From NCBI RefSeq assembly GCF_016741875.1, contig NZ_JAERRF010000016.1, positions 62,001 through 126,000 of the forward strand: 64,000 bases of DNA, written 5' to 3'. The stretch is from Streptomyces coffeae (GTDB taxonomy: Bacteria > Actinomycetota > Actinomycetes > Streptomycetales > Streptomycetaceae). The notes under the pieces are model-generated. The model was not told the DNA's origin. It ran no database searches and saw nothing but the letters and a program-made list of their open reading frames with translations. Below, in pieces: positions 1-8,407 of this stretch (its first letter is position 1; each line of letters begins with the position of its first letter). The translations under genes and the position numbers were made by a program.

Positions 1-140
1 CCAGGGAGGGGTCGGGCGATGTGCGTGCTGATGCGTGGCCCCATGCCGCTGTCCCCTGCTCCGCTCCACCGGATCCGAAGACCTTGCGAACTGCCGGGCG
101 TCCTCTGACGCAGCCCGGCCCTGCGAGAGGAACACCTCCC

Positions 141-1298
141 GTGTCGTACGCCGACCGCCTTGCCCCCTCCCGACCAGCCGGACTCCCGCGCCGCCGCATC
201 CGGCTCCTCGCGGCAGCCGCCGTCTTCCCGCTGCTGATGGGCGCGCTCGGCGCCTGCGGCTACGGGTCCCAGAAAAAGGACGACGACCAGGGGGCCTCCG
301 CCCTCCCCGCCGCGGGCGGCAAGAAGGTCGACGGGCTGGACAAGGTGAAGATCGGCTACTTCGCCAACCTCACCCATGCCACCGCCCTGGTGGGGCTGCG
401 CAAGGGCGGTCAGATCCAGCAGGCGCTGGGCGGCACCCAGGCGCAGCCGTTTGTCTTCAACGCCGGGCCCTCGGAGATCGAGGCGCTCAACGCGGGCTCC
501 ATCGACATCGGCTGGATCGGCCCCTCGCCGTCCATCAACGGCTATGTGAAGTCGCACGGTGAGAACCTCAAGATCATCTCGGGTTCGGTCTCGGGCGGCG
601 TCAAGCTGGTCGTCAACCCGAAGAAGATCAAGTCCGAGGACGACATCAAGGGCAAGAAGATCGCCACCCCGCAGCTGGGCAACACCCAGGACGTGGCGTT
701 CCTCAACTGGATCGCCAAGAAGGGCTGGAAGGTCGACGCCCAGAGCGGCAAGGGCGATGTGTCGGTGGTCCGCTCCGACAACAAGGTGACCCCCGACGCC
801 TACAAGTCCGGTGCCATCGACGGTGCGTGGGTGCCTGAGCCGACCGCCTCCAAGCTGGTCGCCGAGGGCGGCAAGGTGCTGCTCGACGAGTCCTCGCTGT
901 GGCCGGACAAGAAGTTCGTGATCACCAACCTGATCGTCAAGCAGTCGTTCCTCAAGGAGCACCCGAAGGTCGTCGAGGCCGTGCTGCGCGGCTCGGTGAA
1001 GACCAACGACTGGATCAAGGCCAACCCCGGTCAGGCCAAGAAGGCGGCCAACGCCGCGCTCGAGGCGGAGACCGGCAAGCCGCTGCCGCCGGAGGTGATC
1101 GACCCGGCGTGGAAGAGCATCCAGGTCACCGATGACCCGCTGGCCCGGACGCTGAACACCGAGGCGGACCACGCGGTCCAGGCGGGTCTGCTGGAGAAGC
1201 CGGACCTCAAGGGCATCTACGACCTCACCCTGCTCAACAAGGTCCTCAAGGCCGAGGGCAAGCCGACGGTGTCGGCCGCCGGACTCGGTACCCAGTAG
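141..1298 (+). CDS. ssuA: Aliphatic sulfonate ABC transporter, substrate-binding lipoprotein
   Basis: This is a periplasmic-binding-type receptor that captures alkanesulfonates or taurine outside the membrane and delivers them to the SsuBC importer. The GTG at 141 is preferred because GAGAGG lies about 11 nt upstream and it places a lipoprotein signal at the N-terminus: an Arg-rich n-region, a hydrophobic stretch and a lipobox LGAC near residue 33. The motif IGYFANLTHATALVG opens the mature NMT1/SsuA-like fold, and FNAGPSEIEALNAGSIDIGWIG is split by typical ligand-pocket residues. The length of 385 aa is slightly above the family norm because of the long signal region. It is followed 57 bp later by the ATPase gene. 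The exact substrate is inferred from family and neighbours. Confidence 0.9.
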   Translation: MSYADRLAPSRPAGLPRRRIRLLAAAAVFPLLMGALGACGYGSQKKDDDQGASALPAAGGKKVDGLDKVKIGYFANLTHATALVGLRKGGQIQQALGGTQAQPFVFNAGPSEIEALNAGSIDIGWIGPSPSINGYVKSHGENLKIISGSVSGGVKLVVNPKKIKSEDDIKGKKIATPQLGNTQDVAFLNWIAKKGWKVDAQSGKGDVSVVRSDNKVTPDAYKSGAIDGAWVPEPTASKLVAEGGKVLLDESSLWPDKKFVITNLIVKQSFLKEHPKVVEAVLRGSVKTNDWIKANPGQAKKAANAALEAETGKPLPPEVIDPAWKSIQVTDDPLARTLNTEADHAVQAGLLEKPDLKGIYDLTLLNKVLKAEGKPTVSAAGLGTQ

Positions 1299-1355
1299 CC
1301 CGCCCGCTCCCCGTACGCACGGTACGCCGTTACGCACCCACCAGGAGGTGACCGG

Positions 1356-2165
1356 ATGTCCCCGGCACTGACCACCGAGAAGGCCCATCCGGCGGGCGCC
1401 GCCGCGACGATCGCCGCGGACCCGGCAGTACGCATCGACCACGTCCACAAGGCGTTCGGCCGGGCCGGCGCCGTACAGCCCGTCCTCGACGACATCAACC
1501 TCACGGTGCGGCCCGGGGAGTTCGTCTGCATCCTGGGGGCCTCGGGCTGCGGCAAGTCGACCCTGCTCAACCTGATCGCGAATCTGGACAAGCCGACCGC
1601 CGGGACCATCGAGGTCCCCGGCGGCCGGCCGGCCTTGATGTTCCAGGAGCACGCCCTGTTCCCGTGGCTGACCGCGGGCAAGAACATCGAACTCGCCCTG
1701 CGGCTGCGCGGGGTGCCCCGGCCCGACCGCAGGCCCGAGGCGGAACGGCTGCTGGAGCTGGTGCGGCTCGGCGGCTCCTACGGCAAGCGGGTGCACGAGC
1801 TGTCCGGCGGGATGCGGCAGCGCGTGGCGATGGCCCGCGCGCTGGCGCAGGACTCGCGGGTGCTGCTGATGGACGAGCCGTTCGCCGCGCTCGACGCCAT
1901 CACCCGCGATGTGCTGCACGACGAACTGACCCGGATCTGGAGCGAGACGGGAGTGTCCGTCCTGTTCGTCACCCACAACGTCCGTGAGGCCGTCCGGCTG
2001 GCCCAGCGCGTGGTGCTGCTGTCCTCGCGCCCCGGCCGGGTCGTCCGCGACTGGGCGGTGGACATTCCGCAGCCGCGCCGGATCGAGGACGCCGCCGTCG
2101 CCGACCTGTCCATAGAGATCACCGAAGAACTGCGTGGGGAGATCCGCCGCCATGGCCGGGCCTGA
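1356..2165 (+). CDS. ssuB: Sulfonate ABC transporter ATP-binding protein
   Basis: This is the cytoplasmic nucleotide-binding subunit that powers sulfonate uptake. Walker A GASGCGKST, a Q-loop in MFQEHALFPWL, signature LSGGMRQRVAMARAL, Walker B VLLMDEPFAALD and switch His in VTHNVREAV are all intact. AGGAGGTG sits 7 nt before the ATG. The N-terminus carries about 25 extra residues (Ala/His-rich) compared with E. coli SsuB. The 3' end overlaps the permease start, implying translational coupling. Nitrate/taurine transporters share this ATPase family, so the substrate assignment rests on the operon. Confidence 0.92.
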   Translation: MSPALTTEKAHPAGAAATIAADPAVRIDHVHKAFGRAGAVQPVLDDINLTVRPGEFVCILGASGCGKSTLLNLIANLDKPTAGTIEVPGGRPALMFQEHALFPWLTAGKNIELALRLRGVPRPDRRPEAERLLELVRLGGSYGKRVHELSGGMRQRVAMARALAQDSRVLLMDEPFAALDAITRDVLHDELTRIWSETGVSVLFVTHNVREAVRLAQRVVLLSSRPGRVVRDWAVDIPQPRRIEDAAVADLSIEITEELRGEIRRHGRA

Positions 2166-3108
2166 GACCACCGGCGCGACCGACGCCACCGACACGACCG
2201 CGACCGGCACGACCGCGACCGGCATCGCCGCGTCCCGGAAGAAGGACGCCCAGGACATGGAGGGCCTGGAAGCCGGTCTCGACGCCCTGGACACCGTGCA
2301 GATCCGGCGCACCTCGCCGACCGAGGTGCTGGTGCAGAAGGTGCTGCCGCCGATCGTGGCCGTCGCCCTGGTGGTCGTCATCTGGAAGCTGCTGGTCGTG
2401 GCCAAGGTCACCGACGACTACAAGCTGCCCGACCCGGGCCTGGTCTGGGACGCGCTGCGGCAGCTGTGGCTCCAGGGCGAGCTGCTGGACATCATCTGGA
2501 CCAGCGTCTCGCGGGGACTGTTCGGCTTCCTCATCGCGCTGGCCATCGCCACCCCGCTGGGGCTGGTGGTGGCCCGGGTGAAGTTCGTCCGCGCCGCGCT
2601 GGGCCCGATCCTGTCCGGGTTGCAGTCGCTGCCCTCGGTGGCCTGGGTGCCGCCCGCGGTGATCTGGCTGGGCCTCAACGACCAGATGATGTACACCGTC
2701 ATCCTGCTCGGCGCGGTGCCCTCCATCGCCAACGGCCTGGTCGCCGGGATCGATCAGGTGCCCCCGCTGTTCCTGCGGGCCGGACGCACCCTGGGCGCCC
2801 GCGGTCTGGTCAGCGCCCGGCACATCCTGCTGCCCGCCGCGCTGCCCGGCTATGTCGCGGGCCTCAAGCAGGGCTGGGCGTTCTCCTGGCGCTCGCTGAT
2901 GGCCGCCGAGATCATCGCCAAGTCACCCGAACTCGGGCTCGGACTCGGCCAGTACCTGGAGAACCAGCGCAACAACTCCGATATGGCCGGGGTGCTGCTC
3001 GGCATCACCCTGATCCTCGTCGTCGGCATCGCCATCGAGCTGCTGGTCTTCGCCCCGATCGAACGCCGCGTGCTGCGCAGCCGCGGTCTGCTGGCGAGCG
3101 CCCACTGA
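2152..3108 (+). CDS. ssuC: Sulfonate ABC transporter permease
   Basis: This is the membrane subunit of the sulfonate importer. After about 65 hydrophilic residues (Thr/Ala-rich, then KKDAQDMEGLEAGLDALD) come roughly six membrane segments and the EAA-loop region DQVPPLFLRAGRTLGARGL that docks onto SsuB. The ATG at 2152 overlaps the ssuB stop by 14 bp; a GTG 18 bp further upstream is also open but less likely. The 3' end overlaps the chelatase gene in an ATGA. The extended N-terminus is common in actinomycete SsuC proteins. Confidence 0.9.
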   Translation: MAGPETTGATDATDTTATGTTATGIAASRKKDAQDMEGLEAGLDALDTVQIRRTSPTEVLVQKVLPPIVAVALVVVIWKLLVVAKVTDDYKLPDPGLVWDALRQLWLQGELLDIIWTSVSRGLFGFLIALAIATPLGLVVARVKFVRAALGPILSGLQSLPSVAWVPPAVIWLGLNDQMMYTVILLGAVPSIANGLVAGIDQVPPLFLRAGRTLGARGLVSARHILLPAALPGYVAGLKQGWAFSWRSLMAAEIIAKSPELGLGLGQYLENQRNNSDMAGVLLGITLILVVGIAIELLVFAPIERRVLRSRGLLASAH

Positions 3109-3866
3109 TGTCCGCCACGTCCCCGGCCCTGCTGGTCATCGCCCACGGCAGCCGCGACCCCCGGCACGCGGCGACCGTCGACGCGCTCTGCGCGCGGGTA
3201 CGGTCGCTGCGGCCGGGGCTGCGGGTGGAGGCGGCCTTCCTGGACTTCAACGCGCCCCGGGTGGGCCAGGTCCTGGCCCGGCTCGCCGCCGAGGGCGTGA
3301 CGGACATCGCCGCGCTCCCCCTGCTGCTGACCCGCGCCTTCCACGCCAAGTCCGACATCCCCGCGGTACTGCGCGAGGCCACCGCCCTACACCCCCGGCT
3401 GACCGTCCGGCAGACCGCGGTGCTGGGCCCGTCCCCGCTGCTCACCGACGCGCTGGAACGCAGGCTGCACCAGGCCGGTCTGCGCCCGGCCGACCGAGAC
3501 TCGACCGGGGTCGTCCTGGCCTCGGCGGGCTCCACCGACCCGGAGGCGATCGCGGTGATCGCTGAAATCGCGCGGGAGTGGCGGCACACCGGATGGTGTG
3601 CCGTGCGACCCGCGTTCGCCTCCGCTTCCCTTCCCCGCACCGAGGACGCGGTGCGCGCGCTGCGCGCCGAGGGCGTCCGGCGCGTGGCCGTGGCCCCGTA
3701 CGTCATCGCCCCCGGTCGCCTCCCGGACCGCATCGCCCACGGCGCCCGCGAGGCGGGCGCCGACCTCCTCGCCGGTGTCCTCGGCCCCGCCCCCGAACTG
3801 GCCCGCCTCCTGCTCCACCGCTACGACGAGTCCCGCGCCGCCGCCCCGGCCCTGCTGAGCGCCTGA
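3108..3866 (+). CDS. Sirohydrochlorin chelatase (CbiX/SirB family)
   Basis: It probably inserts Fe2+ into sirohydrochlorin, the last step of siroheme synthesis, which supplies the cofactor of sulfite reductase. The N-terminal motif LLVIAHGSRDPRHAATV contains the conserved metal-binding His, and a second half-domain begins near VVLASAGSTDPEA. The two-lobed length of 252 aa is that of the long CbiX/SirB class. The ATG overlaps the ssuC stop (ATGA), so it is co-translated with sulfonate uptake genes; this links siroheme supply to sulfur assimilation. Cobalt chelation for B12 is the alternative, but the context favours iron. Confidence 0.87.
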   Translation: MSATSPALLVIAHGSRDPRHAATVDALCARVRSLRPGLRVEAAFLDFNAPRVGQVLARLAAEGVTDIAALPLLLTRAFHAKSDIPAVLREATALHPRLTVRQTAVLGPSPLLTDALERRLHQAGLRPADRDSTGVVLASAGSTDPEAIAVIAEIAREWRHTGWCAVRPAFASASLPRTEDAVRALRAEGVRRVAVAPYVIAPGRLPDRIAHGAREAGADLLAGVLGPAPELARLLLHRYDESRAAAPALLSA

Positions 3867-3901
3867 CCGGCGCGCCCTCCAAGGCGTGGTACCGCGGTCA
3901 T

Positions 3902-4474
3902 TCATCCGGGAATCGAGGTCGGCGAGCAAGTCGTGTCCGGTCCGCTCCAGCCGTCGAGAGAGATTTCCGGGCCACCCTGGAGATACCGGCGCAGTGCACT
4001 GCCGGTGGTGCCCACGAACGCCTCGGGAAGAGCCGAGGCATCGATCCAGCAGACTTGGGCGTGCTTCTCGGGCTCGCGATTTTCCAGCTTGCCCGACCAC
4101 TCATGGGCAGCGAAGACGACGGTGAGGAACCCGTTGGGTGCTTCGACGCCCCAAGCGCCGTGAATGATGTGGGCGACCTTCAGGGATTCAGCCTTCACCA
4201 CCAGGCCGGTTTCCTCGTAGAGCTCGCGGACGGCGGTTTCGGTAATGGGCTCTCCCGGTTCGCTCTTGCCGACGGGGAGGTCCCACATGCCCTGAGCGAA
4301 TTTGGCGTTCTCACTGCGCTGGAGAAGGGCGACGCGATGTGCGCTCCTGTCATGGACGATGACGGCAGCGACCAGCAAGGTCATCGATTGGAAAGCGGGT
4401 TTGAGGGCGCGAGGCTGATCGTCGGTGTGAGGCTGCGCCACGGTGGTCCCTTCGTCGGCCGGGTTGCTGGGCAT
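3902..4474 (-). CDS. Nudix hydrolase
   Basis: This is a pyrophosphohydrolase of the Nudix superfamily, acting on an unidentified nucleotide-type substrate. The Nudix box is complete: G(K)SEPGEPITETAVRELYEETGL fits GX5EX7REUXEEXGU, providing the Mg-binding glutamates. The chosen ATG at 4474 begins 1 nt after the stop of the upstream regulator gene, so the two are co-transcribed. Length is 190 aa. Base composition is less GC-rich than the flanking core genes, marking the start of an accessory island. The 3' end converges on the chelatase gene with 35 bp between. The substrate cannot be told from sequence. Confidence 0.85.
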   Translation of the reverse strand: MPSNPADEGTTVAQPHTDDQPRALKPAFQSMTLLVAAVIVHDRSAHRVALLQRSENAKFAQGMWDLPVGKSEPGEPITETAVRELYEETGLVVKAESLKVAHIIHGAWGVEAPNGFLTVVFAAHEWSGKLENREPEKHAQVCWIDASALPEAFVGTTGSALRRYLQGGPEISLDGWSGPDTTCSPTSIPG

Positions 4475-4475
4475 G

Positions 4476-5825
4476 CTAGAACAGGGCGTCGCGAGTGCGC
4501 CGCGCGAGTTCGGCAGCACCGGGGACTTTCCGCCGCTGGTAGACCGCAAGCGTGGCTCTGATGGAGGAGACGGCCTTGCGGGTGCGATCGGAGGCCATGC
4601 CGTCGATGAGGTCCATGGCTCGGGTCCAGGCAGCCACGGCTTCGTCGGCACGGGCTTGCGCGGCGAGGCTATCGCCCAGGTCAGCATGGGTCAGGGCATG
4701 GACGCGCCGGTACTTTTCGGGGTCCCAGCGGGTCAGTGCGGCACGGTGCTGCCGTTCCGTGCCGAGGTGGTCACCCAGGTCCGTCAAAGTGCGGGCGGTG
4801 TGGCTGGCTACGGTACCGGCGGCGGGGCCGGTGACGAGAGAAAAACTGGGCTGTGGTGCATCGTCCCGGAGGAGGGCGTCTTCAGCGGCGAGGAGGGCAC
4901 GGGCGGCTGCGGCCTTGTCCCCGACTGCAGCGTAGGCGCGTGCGTGGGTGATGTGCAGCAGCGCTTCGGTCCGGCCATCGACGCGGCCGACTCCGCGGCC
5001 GAGGGCACCTTCCACAAGGTCGACGCAGTGGTGGGGCTGTTTGAGGCTGAGGGCCTGGTGGGCCAGAGCTCGCATCATCCATGCCGCGTGCCCGTGGGGG
5101 TCAGCTTCGCAAGCGAGTTGATAGCCAACCTGGTAGTAACGCTGTGCAGCACCCTCCTGGCCCAGGTCGTGGTGTTTCCAGCCCGCAAGGTAGGCCAGTT
5201 CCGCGACGGCGCCGAAGGCTGCTCGGCGTAATGCTTCGGACGGATACCGCGCGCGAAGCATGGGAGCGGCGGTATCGGCGAGATAGGCGGTGACGGTGGT
5301 CAGGCCGTGGCCGCCGCCGAGACGTTCGTCCGCTGCGGCGAAGGCGGCCGTGATATCACGCACCACTCCTACGTCCTCCAACCCGACCATGGTTGTGCAG
5401 GTACGGGCGCGGAGCATCCGGGAGACAGCGTCGTGGTCGTAGCCGAGCGGCATGGCAACACCAGCGGTGGTGAAGGCCGCCACGGCCAGGAACTGGCGCC
5501 GCTCGACATCAGCCCGGCCCAAGTCGGTCGCGGTGACAACGGGATCGGCATCGGCATCGAGGGAGTCGCCTGCATCACGCAAACCGATCTCTGCCAACGT
5601 GACGACGCGCTTGGAGCGGCGGGAGAGGGCTTCTGCGAGGTACCGCCCGGTCCGCCCGGAAGGTCGACGTGTGCCATGCACCCAGTGGGACACAGCCGAT
5701 TTGTTGGTCTGGATGGTCTCGCCGTTCTCCGCGGCGATGCGGCGCACATCTTGAGCGAGTGCCTCGTAGGTACAACCTGTTGCGGTGATGACCTCGCCCA
5801 GGCGTGAGTTGGGCTGATTCGGCAC
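4476..5825 (-). CDS. XRE-type helix-turn-helix regulator with TPR-like C-terminal region
   Basis: This is a DNA-binding regulator with an N-terminal HTH (about residues 8-75; the segment NKSAVSHWVHGTRRPSGRT is the recognition region) followed by an Ala-rich, alpha-helical region resembling tetratricopeptide repeats (motifs AELAYLAGWKHHDLGQEG, LLHITHARAYAAVGDKAAA, THADLGDSLAAQARADEA). The GTG at 5825 is chosen because GGGGGAGG lies 8 nt upstream; an ATG at 5831 sits only 2 nt from that site. It forms a two-gene unit with the Nudix gene and diverges from the RiPP operon at 6002. The perfect dyad at 5847-5871 in its own promoter region is a candidate autoregulatory operator. Regulation of the peptide cluster is inferred from position. 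Confidence 0.82.
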   Translation of the reverse strand: MPNQPNSRLGEVITATGCTYEALAQDVRRIAAENGETIQTNKSAVSHWVHGTRRPSGRTGRYLAEALSRRSKRVVTLAEIGLRDAGDSLDADADPVVTATDLGRADVERRQFLAVAAFTTAGVAMPLGYDHDAVSRMLRARTCTTMVGLEDVGVVRDITAAFAAADERLGGGHGLTTVTAYLADTAAPMLRARYPSEALRRAAFGAVAELAYLAGWKHHDLGQEGAAQRYYQVGYQLACEADPHGHAAWMMRALAHQALSLKQPHHCVDLVEGALGRGVGRVDGRTEALLHITHARAYAAVGDKAAAARALLAAEDALLRDDAPQPSFSLVTGPAAGTVASHTARTLTDLGDHLGTERQHRAALTRWDPEKYRRVHALTHADLGDSLAAQARADEAVAAWTRAMDLIDGMASDRTRKAVSSIRATLAVYQRRKVPGAAELARRTRDALF

Positions 5826-5846
5826 TGCCATGGCCTCCCCCGGACG

Positions 5847-5871
5847 AAGCGGTAAACCGCGTATACCGCTT
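5847..5871. promoter_or_regulatory. Inverted repeat, candidate operator
   Basis: A perfect 8-bp dyad, AAGCGGTA - 9 nt - TACCGCTT, lies 22 nt upstream of the XRE regulator start and within the divergent promoter region of the RiPP operon. An 18/20 match to its core (AGCGGTAAACCGCGTATACC, 5848-5867) recurs at 34229-34248 in front of the amine-oxidase-like operon. Binding by the XRE protein is an inference. Confidence 0.5.
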
Positions 5872-6001
5872 GGCTTCCTTCCCAGCGTAGCGACTCTGCG
5901 TAGTCGACGTTTCACTAGGCAGTAGCCACCGGAAACAACATCGACCGCCCGTCACCGCGTCCATCCCGGAGACGGCGCCGCTCGTGGAAAGGCAGCCGCT
6001 G

Positions 6002-6397
6002 ATGGGCCGCAGCACTCGGATTCTCGTACCCAGCGATCCGTCCGCCGTCCCGCATGCCAGGGACAGTGTTTTGGCGCATGTTGGCGCATGGGGCATACGA
6101 CTGGACGTCGAGATGAGCGAGGCCGTCAAGCTCGTGGCCTCCGAGCTGATCACGAACGCGGTGGTCCACGTGGGCGGAGCCATCAGCCTCAGCGTCTACT
6201 ACGACGATGGGTACCTGCTGCTCGTCGTGCATGACAGCAGTCCCGATTTGCCGGTGCGGCAGCCCGCTTTGACCGTCGATGAAGGGGGCCATGGGCTGGC
6301 TCTAGTCGGCCACTTTGCCTCCCATCATGGCTGGGAGCACACAGGCCGGGGCAAGAAGGTGTGGGCTGAGTTCGAAGTTCGTGGGGCGAAGCCGTGA
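6002..6397 (+). CDS. ATP-binding protein, anti-sigma-factor/HATPase_c family
   Basis: This is a small GHKL-type ATPase of the RsbW/SpoIIAB-like class abundant in Streptomyces. The N-box is ELITNAVVHVG and the G1/G2 region contains VVHDSSPDLP and EGGHGLALVG. The ATG at 6002 has GGAAAGG about 10 nt upstream; a GTG at 5984 is an alternative giving 6 more residues. Length is 131 aa, a single domain. The 3' end overlaps the maturase start by 4 bp (GTGA), so it is the first gene of the peptide operon. Its role there, perhaps regulatory, is unknown. Confidence 0.8.
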   Translation: MGRSTRILVPSDPSAVPHARDSVLAHVGAWGIRLDVEMSEAVKLVASELITNAVVHVGGAISLSVYYDDGYLLLVVHDSSPDLPVRQPALTVDEGGHGLALVGHFASHHGWEHTGRGKKVWAEFEVRGAKP

Positions 6398-7515
6398 CGC
6401 GCCCCATCAACCGCATCGCAGAGGTGCCCCGTTCGGTCATCATGCAACCGACAACGCTCTGCCAACCACTCGACTGCCGATACTGCTATCTGCCGTTCCG
6501 GAAGACGAGGCACCTCATGTCGGTGGAAGTGGCCGAAGCGGTGGCCACACCGGTCAACATATGGGCTGGGCAGAACCCCGAATTCGAGGTCGTCTGGCAC
6601 GGAGGAGAGCCACTGTCCGCTGGCCGAAGGCATCTTGATGACCTCATGGCACCGTTCGCAAATGTCAGACACACCGTGCAGACGAACGCAGCGCTGATCG
6701 ACAACGACTGGTGTGAGTTTCTGCTGAAACGGAGGGTCGCGGTCGGCGTCAGTATCGACGGACCGAAAGACATGAACGCCTCACGGGTCACCCGTGCGGG
6801 TCATCCCGCGCACCGAATCATCATGCGCGGCGTCGACAGGCTGAGGGCTCACGGCATCCCGTTCTCCGCCATCGCGGTCGTCACTGATCCAGACCCCGCG
6901 CAGGCACTCGAGTTCTACCAGTTCTTCGTGGACCTGGGCTGCCACACTCTCGGGGTCAATATCGAGGAACAGGAGGGGGTCAACACCAGAGCAGTAGAAC
7001 GCGACTACGGACGGGTCGTGGAATTCTGGGCGGCTCTGACCGCGGCCTGGGAAGCACACCCGGCGATCCGGCTGCGTGAGGCCTCTCGGGTACTGGAGTT
7101 CGCGGGAGCTGTCCTTCAGGGGCCGCCGGGCACTCACGTCCCCACCACGAAGCTGTGGGACCCACTTCCCACGGTCGCACACGACGGCGGTGTCGTGCTG
7201 CTCTCCCCCGAGCTGGCGGGATTCACCGACGACCGGTTCGGAGACTTCACCACCGGCAACGTCCTCCGTCACGGTCTGGACCACCTGCTTGTCGAGGCCG
7301 ATCGACGCACACCCTGGTTGGAAGAGTTCTGGCGCGGCGTGAACGCCTGCCGGGCGAGTTGCCCCGTGTACGGCTTCTGCGGCGGTGCCCACCCTGCCAA
7401 CCGGTACTTCGAACACGATGGTCGGCTGGACGGCACTCGTACGCGCTACTGCACCACCTCAAAAATCGCCCTCTTCGAAGGAGTGACCAATCATGTCCGT
7501 ACGCACAGCCGCTGA
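6394..7515 (+). CDS. Radical SAM/SPASM-like cyclophane-forming RiPP maturase (AmcB-like)
   Basis: It is predicted to make carbon-carbon crosslinks between aromatic side chains and nearby residues in the 57-aa precursor encoded immediately downstream. The [4Fe-4S]/SAM motif is at Cys23, Cys28 and Cys31 and has the spacing CX4CX2C rather than the usual CX3CX2C (read directly: TLCQPLDCRYCY). GGEPLS (WHGGEPLSAG) is the SAM-binding GGE motif. The C-terminal auxiliary-cluster region has Cys319, Cys323, Cys329 and Cys353 (CRASCPVYGFCGG...YC), a shortened SPASM-like set. Length is 373 aa. The GTG start overlaps the ATPase stop; the 3' end overlaps the precursor start by 23 bp. The family name is from memory of actinobacterial triceptide systems; the crosslink chemistry is inference from precursor and context. 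Confidence 0.85.
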   Translation: MTRPINRIAEVPRSVIMQPTTLCQPLDCRYCYLPFRKTRHLMSVEVAEAVATPVNIWAGQNPEFEVVWHGGEPLSAGRRHLDDLMAPFANVRHTVQTNAALIDNDWCEFLLKRRVAVGVSIDGPKDMNASRVTRAGHPAHRIIMRGVDRLRAHGIPFSAIAVVTDPDPAQALEFYQFFVDLGCHTLGVNIEEQEGVNTRAVERDYGRVVEFWAALTAAWEAHPAIRLREASRVLEFAGAVLQGPPGTHVPTTKLWDPLPTVAHDGGVVLLSPELAGFTDDRFGDFTTGNVLRHGLDHLLVEADRRTPWLEEFWRGVNACRASCPVYGFCGGAHPANRYFEHDGRLDGTRTRYCTTSKIALFEGVTNHVRTHSR

Positions 7516-7666
7516 ACTCGTACGGGACGCTGCCGACGGTTTCAAGGTGCTCATCGACACCGTCGACTACGCTTCCGCCGGAAACTTCGACAACAGGCCC
7601 ACCTGGGCCAACTCGACACCCACGTTTGACAATCGCCCGACCTGGGACAACTGGAACAAGAAGTGA
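7493..7666 (+). CDS. RiPP precursor peptide with two FDNRPTW repeats (AmcA-like)
   Basis: This small 57-aa gene starts at an ATG with GAAGGAG 9 nt upstream and ends at TGA 7664-7666. The N-terminal leader (about residues 1-29) is helical and acidic, including AELVRDAADGFKVLIDTVD. The C-terminal core (about 30-57) holds two copies of FDNRPTW spaced 14 residues apart, followed by DNWNKK. The aromatic-X-Asn tripeptides FDN, WAN, FDN and WDN are the type of three-residue motif cyclised by triceptide maturases (aromatic residue linked to the third residue). It overlaps the maturase gene by 23 bp. The product is predicted to be a multiply cyclophane-bridged peptide; no cleavage site or protease is evident here. 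Confidence 0.9.
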   Translation: MSVRTAAELVRDAADGFKVLIDTVDYASAGNFDNRPTWANSTPTFDNRPTWDNWNKK

Positions 7667-7699
7667 CCTGCCGGGAAGCCTCGAAGATGGAGACAGCTT

Positions 7700-8407
7700 G
7701 TGCACCGCCGCACATTCGGCCGTATCAGTGTGACCCTTCCCGACCTCAAGGAGTCGGTATGCAACCTGTCTGAAACCGCCGCTCTTGAGAGCGACCAGGG
7801 AATCGTCCGGGAATTCCGCTACGCCGACGCCGACCTCCGGGCACTCGACCTCGCCCACACCAGGCTCACCACAGGGCACATCGCAAGGCTGCGTGCCTCG
7901 CGCGTCCGGTTCGAAGCCCTGCGCCTGCACTCCATCGAGATTGATGGCAGCGAGCTCAATTCCGCTCGCTGGAACGACAGCAAACTTTCCCGAGTCGCAT
8001 TCCGGGACTGCAAGATCATGGGCGCTTCATTCGTCGGCCTCACGCTCGAAGATGTTCTCTTCGAGAACTGCAGACTCGACTACACAGCCTTTGATCAGGT
8101 CCGCGCCATCGGACCGGTGGCCTTCTCCCGATGTGTCCTCTCCGAGACATCGTTCATGGACTGCGATCTCGGAGACGTGGTATTCGACAGATGCACGCTC
8201 CGGCTGACGGAATTCGGCCGAGGCCGGTACCGGGGCCTGGATCTGCGTGGCAACGACCTGTCGAGCGTGCGTGGTGTCGCCTCGTTGGGCAGGGTCGTCA
8301 TCGACAGGAGCCAGCGGGGAGAGCTGACCAACGCGCTCATGGCCGAGCTTGACGTGACATACGGAGACGACCTCAGCGGGCCACTGACCGGCCAGGAGAT
8401 CGGATGA
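7700..8407 (+). CDS. Pentapeptide-repeat protein
   Basis: This 235-aa protein has a central region (about residues 45-190) of consecutive five-residue units with a hydrophobic centre (for example SKLSR VAFRD CKIMG ASFVG LTLED VLFEN CRLDY), predicting a right-handed quadrilateral beta-helix. GTG start with GGAG 7 nt upstream. It lies 33 bp after the precursor gene and overlaps the next gene in an ATGA, so it belongs to the RiPP operon. Pentapeptide proteins accompany several peptide antibiotic loci, sometimes as immunity or target-mimic proteins, but its function here is unknown. Confidence 0.8.
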   Translation: MHRRTFGRISVTLPDLKESVCNLSETAALESDQGIVREFRYADADLRALDLAHTRLTTGHIARLRASRVRFEALRLHSIEIDGSELNSARWNDSKLSRVAFRDCKIMGASFVGLTLEDVLFENCRLDYTAFDQVRAIGPVAFSRCVLSETSFMDCDLGDVVFDRCTLRLTEFGRGRYRGLDLRGNDLSSVRGVASLGRVVIDRSQRGELTNALMAELDVTYGDDLSGPLTGQEIG

